A stretch of DNA of 13,846 bases from Thermomicrobiales bacterium (lineage in GTDB: Bacteria > Chloroflexota > Chloroflexia > Thermomicrobiales > UBA6265), in assembly GCA_030446955.1 (NCBI GenBank), contig JAUJMG010000079.1, positions 1 to 13,846 of the forward strand, given 5' to 3'. Both the position numbers and the translations under genes were made by a program. The notes under the pieces are model-generated. The model saw only the letters and a list, made by a program, of their open reading frames with translations. It was not told the DNA's origin and did no database searches. Shown here piece by piece: positions 1 to 7,500 of the stretch (position 1 is its first letter; each line of letters starts with the position of its first letter).

Positions 1-1
1 G

Positions 2-979
2 GAAGTGGTCACCTACTGGCTGGGCTCGAATCCGGGAAAGCGACCTTCCGGGCTTGCTCGGGACGAGAGCATCGTTCGCGTCCACTTACTTCCCGCGCTG
101 GCGGACCGTCCCATAGGTGCGGTCACGCCCCGAGACGTGCAAGGTCTCGTGCTGGCATGGTCCGCCCAGGCCGCTCCCCGCACTGTCCACCGGCAGTACG
201 GCGTTCTCCGAGCGATTTTGAACACCGCCGTCAACCTCGACCTCATCGCGCGAACACCATGCCGCGGCGTAAAGCTGCCTGCCATCGAACAACGAGAATC
301 CAGGATTGTCACCGGGGACGATCTGGTTCGCCTCGGGGATGCGCTCGGGCCTGCACTCGCGCCGATGGTGTACCTCGCAGCAGTGCTCGGGCTGCGGTGG
401 GGAGAGTGCGCAGGGCTTCGGGTGTGCCGCATCGACTTTCTGCGATCGACACTCTCAGTCGCAGAGCAACGTACGCGGGGCCGTGCCGGCGAGATGGTCA
501 AGGGCTCACCGAAGTCGCAGGCGGGCAGACGGACGCTGAGCGTTCCCCCGCCGCTGATGGCGATGCTCGGCGAACACCTGGCCGGGAGAGGGGTCACCGG
601 GGCCGACGCCGACGCGATGATCTTCGTCGGCCCTCGTGGAAGACCCCTGGACTACTCCACCTGGCTCCACCGCTCGTGGCAGCCGGCCTGCCGGGCGGCG
701 GCACTCGAGGGGCTGCACTTTCACGACCTTCGCCATACGAACGCAACCGGCATGGTGGCTGCTGGCATCGACGTGAAAACGGCCCAGGCCCGCCTTGGAC
801 ACTCCGACCCTCGCCTGACTCTCGGCATCTACGCGCAGGCGACCAGCGAGGGCGACAGAGCGGCGGCGGACCTCCTCGGATCTCTGTTCATGGCCAGAAC
901 CAGCGCAGAACCCGGACAGCACAGAACCCGTAGCGAACCGTCCTCCAGCGTCGGCGAAGGGGTCAAGGGAGGGCCGTAG
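2..979 (+). CDS. Tyrosine site-specific recombinase (integrase), 5'-truncated by window edge
   Basis: Phage-type integrase that would cut and rejoin DNA at attachment sites to insert or excise a mobile element. Counting from the GTG at base 5, the first ~100 residues resemble a SAM-like core-binding domain and residues ~100-295 the catalytic domain. All catalytic positions are visible: Arg131 (in LGLRWGE), Lys170, His240-x-x-Arg243 (in HDLRHT), His266 (in LGHSD) and the nucleophile Tyr276 (in GIYAQAT), so the protein looks active. The frame stays open to the left edge and the arm-binding N-terminus expected of a ~380-400 residue integrase is missing, so the GTG at 5 is probably internal. The last ~28 residues are a polar, low-conservation tail. 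It marks one side of a probable genomic island. Family assignment is firm; the specific element and target site cannot be seen. Confidence 0.93.
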   Translation, partial: EVVTYWLGSNPGKRPSGLARDESIVRVHLLPALADRPIGAVTPRDVQGLVLAWSAQAAPRTVHRQYGVLRAILNTAVNLDLIARTPCRGVKLPAIEQRESRIVTGDDLVRLGDALGPALAPMVYLAAVLGLRWGECAGLRVCRIDFLRSTLSVAEQRTRGRAGEMVKGSPKSQAGRRTLSVPPPLMAMLGEHLAGRGVTGADADAMIFVGPRGRPLDYSTWLHRSWQPACRAAALEGLHFHDLRHTNATGMVAAGIDVKTAQARLGHSDPRLTLGIYAQATSEGDRAAADLLGSLFMARTSAEPGQHRTRSEPSSSVGEGVKGGP

Positions 980-1027
980 GCCCAGCGAGAAGCGGAGCGT
1001 CAGCGGAGCCCCGCAGCGGCCCTTGAC
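962..1027. repeat. 8-bp inverted repeat flanking the integrase 3' end
   Basis: GTCAAGGG at 962-969 is perfectly matched by its reverse complement CCCTTGAC at 1020-1027. The 50 bases between contain the integrase stop codon and several AGCGGAG-like motifs. The overlapping pair GGGCCG (971-976) and CGGCCC (1017-1022) offers an alternative stem. This could fold at the end of the integrase transcript, but there is no T-rich tract, so a classical intrinsic terminator is not shown. In GC-rich DNA an 8-base match over this distance can arise by chance. Confidence 0.35.
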
Positions 1028-1065
1028 GCCGCCCGACGGCGCTGGCACCTGTTATTGGCACCGAG

Positions 1066-1083
1066 CTTCCTTCGGTCAGGAAG
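1066..1083 (+). terminator. Possible hairpin downstream of the integrase
   Basis: CTTCCT (1066-1071) and AGGAAG (1078-1083) are perfect reverse complements separated by a 6-base loop. It lies ~90 bases after the integrase stop and before the next small ORF, a reasonable place for transcription to end. It has only 6 pairs and no following T-run (CCCTTT follows), so it is at best a weak or factor-assisted terminator. Confidence 0.25.
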
Positions 1084-1149
1084 GCCCTTTCCGGGTGGAG
1101 CAGACCTGGTTGGTGTCGGCGAACGGCCGTTCGCTACGGTGGCGGGCCG

Positions 1150-1347
1150 ATGCGACACCGCAGCCCCGAGACCTGGGAGTGCCTCAGACGGTCGGTCGCC
1201 ATGCTGAGCCCGGGTCAGCCCTGCCAGCTGTCGAGGGAGGTGGTGTTGGAGCTCCTCGAGGAACTGGTGCAGCGCTCGACGCGGGACCGGCGCCTGCGCC
1301 GACTCGTGGGCGAGATGGAGACGGCGCTGCGGGACGGGCCGGAGTGA
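1150..1347 (+). CDS. Small hypothetical protein, 65 residues
   Basis: I do not recognise a named family. The sequence looks like a real small protein rather than a chance frame: residues ~27-60 form a continuous amphipathic helix pattern (hydrophobic Val/Leu every 3-4 residues among Glu, Arg and Asp), with strong GC third positions and a clean TGA stop. The ATG at 1150 has a purine-rich GGTGGCGGG just upstream as a weak ribosome site; a second ATG at 1201 would give a 48-residue product starting MLSPGQPCQL. It sits alone between the integrase and the defence-type operon. It contains no transmembrane segment and no helix-turn-helix that I can point to. A partner-binding or regulatory role is possible but unsupported. 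Confidence 0.5.
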   Translation: MRHRSPETWECLRRSVAMLSPGQPCQLSREVVLELLEELVQRSTRDRRLRRLVGEMETALRDGPE

Positions 1348-1574
1348 GCGGCCGGGTGACATTGCGGCCGCTAGGACAGCTCTTGGCGGCCGGCGCATGC
1401 CAGGTCGGCCCCTCCTCAGCGACGGCCCCCCACACTTGGACGCGGCGCTCGGATTCGTCGCCAACGGCAAACAAGCTGGGGAAGGAGGCCGGGGCGGGGT
1501 GTCACATCCGGCCTTTATCCTCGCGGAATCGGTACCACGGTGGAGTGTACGAGCGTCGAAGCGCCTTTGGCGGC

Positions 1575-3626
1575 ATGAGTGTGCCGACGGGGCATCCCTA
1601 TCTAGCGTGGAATGACGCGCTTGCTGGGCGCTTCTTCCATTCGGGAGCGTCAGGCCAGCAGGTGTACCTGTACGTGACTGAGGACGTGATCATTGAAGTT
1701 GGCGACTCGCTCGGCGGTGGCGCCGTCGACGAGTTCATCGCCGCGGTGCGCGCCGGGCCGCCCGGTGTCACGCGAGCGGGCCATTGCCAGCGAGCCCTTC
1801 AGGTCGCCCGGGGCTGGCGGGAACGGGGGTTCCATTATCCACCATACGTGGCGTATCTAGCGTTGTTCGTCCTAGCCGGCGGGCACGAGGGCGAGTTCGC
1901 TCCGCACGCCTACTACCCCCGGCTCTGGGAGCTGCTCGGCGAGGACGGAACCGGGAGCCCGCCGTCGTTCGAGCGCATGGTCGAACTGTGGGATGACCTC
2001 GAGCGCTGGTCGACCCGGGATCGGGGCGGGGAGCTCGGCCTTTTCGAAGCGAGCGTCGTCGGGGGGTGGGTCCACGTCGGGCTGCCCCTTGCCCAGACTG
2101 TGCTGACCGAGAGGGAACGCGCGGCCCTCCCGAAGGTCTTCGCGGAAGCGCAGCTCGAGGCCGGTATCCCGCCCTCTAACAGGGAGCTTCACCGGGCGCT
2201 GGTCCAGTACGGGCGTTCGATCTTGCGACCGAGAACGGTGCGAGCGCTCGAACGCGGGTCAGACGCCTTCAAGGAGGCGTTGCTCGACCTGGTGGCCGAT
2301 GACTTCCTGGCTTGGAACGGCGAGGTGCAGGTCCTGGAGAACCGGGAGGGGCCGAAAGAGATCCACGCCCCCCTGCGTCTCTGCCTAACAGTCGACAGGA
2401 TCGCAGGTACTGCGCACGCGACGGTGCGCTGCCACTCCAAGCGAGAGATGCCCGGAGAGGGCCTGGACCTCGAGGGCTTCGGGGAGCGGTTCCGCTGCAT
2501 CGAATCCGTACCGCAGTGGTCATCTTCGCTTGCAAGAGCCCTGACTGGCGACGAGTTCGAGCCCCCGCCCTCGACCTGGTCGTCGGGGATGGCTTTGGCC
2601 GACACGGCTCGCGGCTGGCGGCTCCGGCTGCGACCGGCCCGCGTCCGAATGTTCGTGGAAGGTACCGCTGAGGGCCTTCCCGGCCTGGTTGAAGCGGTGG
2701 GGTTGCCATTGCAGGCGGCCTTTTACCTCGCGTTCCGTGTAGCTGACTGGCCTGCCCTATGTGGGTGGGCGGAGGACGACTGCGAGGGTTGGCAGGAGCT
2801 GCCGATCACTGCCGGGCTACCTCCGGGGTGGGCGCTGGCCGCCGTGAAGGAAGCGAGGACGGACCGGGGTCCCCGGCAGCTGGATGCCTCTGCCGCGTTT
2901 GCTGACCGGGTGAGCATCCGGCTCGTCGGGGGTATCCGGAGTTCGACAGCAGGGAACAGCTTCTTCCCCTTCGCTCTCCCGCGTGTCGCCGTCGATGGGG
3001 CAGGGCGCGATGACACGGTCCATTGCGCGGGGCGCCTCCTCCAGAGCGATCCGAACTCTCCCGGTAGGTACAACATCCCGGATGGCCTGCCGCTGGAAAC
3101 GCGAATCGTGGTCGAGGTGAGGCGGGACGAGGAGCCCGTGCGGCGGCTCTCGCTCTACCTGGCCTCAAGCTTCTCTTGGCGGTTCCAGACTCCCCTCGTC
3201 GGTTTGGACCGCTTCGGTATGCCCATGACTGGGGGGCCGACCGACGGTGGGATCGCAGGCGCCGTGGCACCACCGGCGGCACAGCCCTTGAGGCCTGACG
3301 TGTTCCGCACGCCGGACCTCCGCCCCGGAGCGGACGGGGTGTTCTTCGTCGGGAAGCACCTCGGAGCCATCGCCCGGTGGCCGGTGGATCCGATGCCGAA
3401 CTGGGAGCCGGTGTGGGCTATCCCGTTCGGGCGGCGCGGCCGGGCGATCTACTGCGGGAGCTGCCTTTCGGCTTCGAACCCGTCGAGGAAACCGCAGGGC
3501 AGCAGGCGCCAGCGGGCGCTGTGGCGGCGCGTCTTGTGGCAGTGGCGAAAGAGGATCACGCCGCCATCAGATCCATACCTGAAGGTGCTCTGGCGCCAGT
3601 ACCGGGAGGTGGCTCGCGACGCTTAG
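1575..3626 (+). CDS. Uncharacterised 683-residue protein, first gene of the helicase operon (DruF-like candidate)
   Basis: No named domain is recognised. The N-terminal half (residues 1-250) is dense in aromatic and helical segments and has conserved-looking motifs: WNDALAGRFF (12-21), VYLYVTEDVI (30-39), YPPYVAYLALFVLAGG (88-103), AYYPRLWELLG (112-122), LWDDLERWS (138-146) and VGLPLAQTVL (168-177). The middle (~250-560) alternates in a beta-rich pattern; the last ~50 residues are strongly basic and tryptophan-rich, suitable for nucleic-acid contact. The frame is open back to 1023, but that part is low-quality sequence lying over the small ORF in another frame, so I start at ATG 1575. GTG 1545, with GGTGGA immediately upstream, is the main alternative. 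It is followed by the next gene with an apparent 8-base overlap. By context it is a core subunit of a Druantia type II-like system; that role is inference. Confidence 0.82.
   Translation: MSVPTGHPYLAWNDALAGRFFHSGASGQQVYLYVTEDVIIEVGDSLGGGAVDEFIAAVRAGPPGVTRAGHCQRALQVARGWRERGFHYPPYVAYLALFVLAGGHEGEFAPHAYYPRLWELLGEDGTGSPPSFERMVELWDDLERWSTRDRGGELGLFEASVVGGWVHVGLPLAQTVLTERERAALPKVFAEAQLEAGIPPSNRELHRALVQYGRSILRPRTVRALERGSDAFKEALLDLVADDFLAWNGEVQVLENREGPKEIHAPLRLCLTVDRIAGTAHATVRCHSKREMPGEGLDLEGFGERFRCIESVPQWSSSLARALTGDEFEPPPSTWSSGMALADTARGWRLRLRPARVRMFVEGTAEGLPGLVEAVGLPLQAAFYLAFRVADWPALCGWAEDDCEGWQELPITAGLPPGWALAAVKEARTDRGPRQLDASAAFADRVSIRLVGGIRSSTAGNSFFPFALPRVAVDGAGRDDTVHCAGRLLQSDPNSPGRYNIPDGLPLETRIVVEVRRDEEPVRRLSLYLASSFSWRFQTPLVGLDRFGMPMTGGPTDGGIAGAVAPPAAQPLRPDVFRTPDLRPGADGVFFVGKHLGAIARWPVDPMPNWEPVWAIPFGRRGRAIYCGSCLSASNPSRKPQGSRRQRALWRRVLWQWRKRITPPSDPYLKVLWRQYREVARDA
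3604..3621 (+). promoter_or_regulatory. Strong Shine-Dalgarno followed by an ACG start candidate
   Basis: GGGAGGT at 3604-3610 is followed, after 8 bases, by ACG at 3619-3621 in the frame of the next gene. The string ACGCTTAG differs by one base from ATGCTTAG, the kind of start/stop overlap that couples translation of neighbouring genes. The first annotated-type start downstream, GTG at 3652, has its nearest purine-rich site (AGGAG, 3630-3634) about 17 bases away, which is too far for normal initiation. Confidence 0.5.
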
Positions 3627-3651
3627 CCCAGGAGACGCCCTTCTTTACGCC

Positions 3652-4584
3652 GTGTCGGCCCGCCGTTGGATGCCGTGGGGCGGGTTCAGGTCCGCGGTCG
3701 ACGCGATGTTCCGCGCGGGCCACGGCGCCGGCGCGGAGATGAGGTTTCTGCGTTCCGAGGCGGGAGCAGTTGGCGACGCGCTCGGCCACTGGGACATCAC
3801 CGAGGAGGGCGGGCAGCTTCGGGTTTGCATCGCGCCACCCGTTCTGGCGAGGCTGCCCTGGCCGGGATCGCCTCGCGCCGTCCTTTGCGGCGCGCGGTCG
3901 CCGGATACGGCGAGCGACGTCGACCGTGCCTGCCGTTCATCAGGCGGCGCCTCGCTCCGTCCTGCCCTTCAGCACGGGATCCACCCGTACGCGCCCAGCC
4001 GGATCGAGGTAGCAAGCGGGACAGAGGCCGGTCTGGCCGCGGTCGCCGCCAGGATCGGAGTCCCCTACGCCGAGGAGCCGCCGGCTTGGAGGGTGGCAGC
4101 CGCCTGCGGCACGGTGGCGGAATACCTCGGCTCCTTAGACTGGCAACCAGACGACAACCTCGAGTGGCAGCGGCGAGACTTCGACCCGAGCCGCCTAGCG
4201 TTCGCGCAAGCGCGACCGGGCGATGCGCAACTACGGCTCAGCACCTACGAGCACCCCAGAGGCTGGACCACGCTCGACCGGCTCTTGCGCGACGGAGAGA
4301 TGGCCAGGGTGGACCGGTCGTGGGGCCGTTACGCGGTACTGGCTTCGGCGAAGGTCCGAGTCGTGGGTCACGACGAGCGCGCCGGCGCGGTGACGGGACC
4401 TCGTCAGGTCCCGTTCCCGAGGCTCATTGCACGGGCGCTAGCGCTCTGTAGCGGGAGGCCGCCGGCCGTCGTCCCGGGGCTCGGCCTCGGCGACCTGGTG
4501 TACTCCGACGTGCCGCGAGCGGTGTTCGAGGTCATCAACGCGAAGCTGGGGCAACAATGCGGGGGTACAGGGGACGGCCACTAG
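3652..4584 (+). CDS. Uncharacterised 310-residue protein (321 if started at ACG 3619), second gene of the helicase operon (DruG-like candidate)
   Basis: No named domain is recognised. Motifs that look conserved are LGHWDI (44-49), PPAW (143-146), VDRSWGRYAVL (220-230), FPRLIARALALCSGRPP (255-271) and VPRAVFEVINAKLGQ (287-301), numbered from the GTG. There is no signal peptide or membrane segment, so it is probably cytoplasmic. The 11 codons before the GTG read as plausible protein (LSPGDALLYA) and follow a good Shine-Dalgarno, so the true start is probably ACG 3619, overlapping the upstream stop by 8 bases; the frame is closed by TGA at 3580. The gene ends 15 bases before the helicase ATG, implying co-translation. 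Its position between the first operon gene and the helicase suggests a subunit or adaptor of the same complex. Function is unknown. Confidence 0.82.
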   Translation: MSARRWMPWGGFRSAVDAMFRAGHGAGAEMRFLRSEAGAVGDALGHWDITEEGGQLRVCIAPPVLARLPWPGSPRAVLCGARSPDTASDVDRACRSSGGASLRPALQHGIHPYAPSRIEVASGTEAGLAAVAARIGVPYAEEPPAWRVAAACGTVAEYLGSLDWQPDDNLEWQRRDFDPSRLAFAQARPGDAQLRLSTYEHPRGWTTLDRLLRDGEMARVDRSWGRYAVLASAKVRVVGHDERAGAVTGPRQVPFPRLIARALALCSGRPPAVVPGLGLGDLVYSDVPRAVFEVINAKLGQQCGGTGDGH

Positions 4585-4592
4585 AGAGGTGA
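4585..4592 (+). promoter_or_regulatory. Ribosome binding site of the helicase gene
   Basis: AGAGGTGA, close to the ideal anti-16S complement, lies 7 bases before the ATG at 4600 and directly follows the previous stop codon TAG (4582-4584). It fixes the helicase start and indicates efficient reinitiation within the operon. Confidence 0.75.
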
Positions 4593-4599
4593 GGGACCC

Positions 4600-7500
4600 A
4601 TGATCGATCCCATCGGCGCGTACGGAACGGTCGCGGGAAGCGTCGTCTCCTACATCCGGACGGCTTTCGGTACGCAGTTCCCGAGCCTTGAAGCGGAGCG
4701 GGCAGCCCTCCTCCGCGAGCCGGGGGTCCTGTCGCAGGAACCGTGGATCGAGCCGCTCCCGCGGTACGAGTCGTCCGGCAAAGCGATCAGCGAGCTCGAC
4801 GCGGCGGACCTGCCTGGCCTGGCGCATTCGGCGGCTTCTGACTTCAAGGACCTTGCCGCGTGCGGTCTGGTCGGGGGGTTCCACCTCCACCGGCACCAGG
4901 TCGAGATGCTGGCCAAGGCTCTCACCGGGCAGAGCTGCGTGATCACTGCCGGGACTGGCTCGGGCAAGACCGAGTCGTTCCTGCTCCCCCTGCTGGGCTA
5001 CCTCGCTGCCGAGTCGGCAGCTTGGGCGCCCCCGGGGCCTGCGCACGCGCATACCGACGACTGGTGGCGCAGCGACGAGTGGCGGGACCAGTGCGTGCCG
5101 TTAGTCGGGACCCAGCGCCGCTGGCGCCGCTCGTTGCGCGTTCCCCAACGCGGCCACGAGGAGCGGCCTGCCGCGGTGCGGGCGCTCGTTGTCTACCCGA
5201 TGAACGCGCTCGTCGAGGATCAGCTGAGCCGCCTGAGGCGCGCCTTGGACTCGCCGGCCGCCCGAGCGTGGCTGGCAGCGAATCGGCCCGGTAACCGCAT
5301 CTACGTCGGACGCTATACCGGCCTCACACCCGTTCCCGGCCACGAGTACAGGGCGCCGACACAGAGGGGCACGCGCAGCCCAGACTCCAACAGGATCGAG
5401 AAGCTGGCCGCAGCCATGACCGCCTCCGAGCGCGCGGCCGCGGTCGCTGAGGCTTACGCGACGCAACCGGGGAAGGAGGACGTTCGCTACTTCTTCCCGA
5501 GGCTGGACGGGGCCGAGATGCGGTCGCGCTGGGACATGCAGGACGCACCCCCTGACATCCTGATCACCAACTTCAGCATGCTCAGCATCATGTTGATGCG
5601 GGACGCCGACGCGCCCGTATTCGAGCTCACCCGCGAATGGCTCAAGCGGGATGGGAGTGTCTTCCACCTGATCGTCGACGAGCTACACCTGTATCGCGGG
5701 ACCGCTGGCACGGAGGTCGCCTATCTCCTGCGGCTGCTGCTCCACCGCCTCGGCCTCGAACCAGGCCACCCAAAGCTGAAGATCCTCGCCTCATCAGCGT
5801 CACTTGAAGCCGACGACGCAGACAGCTTGCGGTTCCTTGAGGAGTTCTTCGGCCAGCCGTGGCAGCCAGACCAGATAGTGCCGGGCTACCCGGCGCCCCT
5901 CCCGGCCGCCCCTCCCGGCGCGCTCGACCCGGCGCCGTTCGCCGAGCTCGCCGACGCGGTCGACGCCGCCAAGCCGGAGGTTTTGGAGGCGGCGTGCGGT
6001 CGCGCTGCCGCCGCGCTCGGCGCCGCTCCCGGTGGCGCTGGCGCGGACCTGCTGGCCGCTGCGATGGCTGGGCGCGCGGACGAGCTCGCTGATCGCATGA
6101 CCCGCGCGTGCGCTAGCGGCGGGGAGGTCCGAGCGGTGCCGCTCACGTCGTTCGCTGAGGAACTGTTCGGGGACACGCCGTCCGCCCGCGCAGCGGCAAG
6201 GGGCCTGCTCTACGCCCGGGGGGTTGTGGACGCTGTAGGTGTCGCAGCCAACCTCCCGTCCTTCCGCCTCCATTGGTTCTTCCGCAACGTCGAAGGCCTG
6301 TGGGGGTGTACGCGCGCAACATGCGGTCCGTACGGCGGTGTCCCCGATGGCCGCACCGCCGGCCAGCTCTTCGTCGACGCGCGCATCCTGTGCGCCGCGA
6401 AAGCGGAGAAGCACCGCGTGCTCGAGCTGCTGTACTGCGAGCAGTGCGGGACCACGATGTTCGGCGGGAGCCGCATGGTCCTCGCCGACGGGGCGGGGTG
6501 GGAGCTGCTGACCACGGACCCCGACATCGAGGGGATCCCTGACCGGCAGGCAGCGCGGTTCGTGGAACGGCGCACGTACGCCGACTTCGCCGTCTTCTGG
6601 CCGGCAGGCGACCAGCGGCTCCACCACGACGCGGGCCACTGGACGCAACCCGGCCTCCTCCCGGCGACGCCGGCTGAAGGCAGGTGGAGCGCCGCCGGGC
6701 TGGACCCCGCGAGCGGTCGGGTCCGGCTCGGTCCGGTCCCGCCCGGTACACCGGCAGTGGACGGCTATCTGTTCACGCTCCACAACGGCCTGCCTGACGC
6801 CGTCGGGGCACTGCCAGCCGTCTGCCCGGGATGCGGCGAGAACTACGGCCGCCGCAAGTTCCGCAAGTCGCCGATCCGTGGCTTCCGGACTGGTTTCTCG
6901 AAGCTCACCCAGCTCCTCTCGAAGGAACTGTTCTACCTCCTGCCGGCCGAGGAGGCCGGGTCCCGGAAGCTGGTGCTGTTCTCCGATAGCCGCGAGGAGG
7001 CGGCGGCCCTGGCCAACGGTGTCGAGCGGTCGCACTACCTCGACCTCTTGCGCGAGGCCCTCTACGATGAGCTGTCGCGGCTCGCGATCGGCGAGCCGCA
7101 GCTTCTCCGAGACCTCGAGTCCCGAGATGAGCCATCGTCGCCGGAAGCTGCCCGCTTCGCCGACGTGCACCCGGGAGCTGTGGAACACCTCCGGCGCACG
7201 ATCCGCGCCGCGAACGCCGAGGTACCGGACCTCGACGATCCGGAGATGGTCGCTGTCCTACAACAACGGCAGGCGCGGGCGCGCAGCGAGATCACCTCGC
7301 TCCACGAACGCGGCGCTTCGCGGACCGCGCCGTTGCGGTACCTGTTCGACGGCCCCCAGGACGACCCCACTGCGCCGGGCAGACTCCTTTTGCGGCTCAA
7401 GGCGCTCGGTGTCAACCCGGGTGGTAACGAAGTGCTCTACCAGGACTACAAGTACGACGGCACCTGGCATCGCTGGACTGAGTTTTTCGACTTCTCGCCG

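Noticed and set aside
16..38. GGGCTCGAATCCGGG-like string resembling a tRNA T-arm, which could mark an att site
   Set aside because: It lies inside the integrase coding frame, with no acceptor, D or anticodon arms around it, so no tRNA can be supported.
1023..1574. Open frame extending the 683-residue protein upstream by 184 residues
   Set aside because: The extra translation is low-complexity and overlaps the better-looking small ORF in another frame; coherent protein sequence begins near ATG 1575. Long open frames arise easily in this GC-rich DNA.
3377..3742. 121-residue plus-strand frame across the end of the first operon gene, considered as evidence of a frameshift
   Set aside because: The first gene ends with a plausible basic tail and a stop positioned for coupling to the next gene; the alternative frame shows no better protein signal.
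5800..7188. 462-residue minus-strand open frame opposite the helicase
   Set aside because: It is the antisense shadow of a gene with clear helicase and cysteine motifs; its translation is arginine/glutamate-rich with no recognisable domain.
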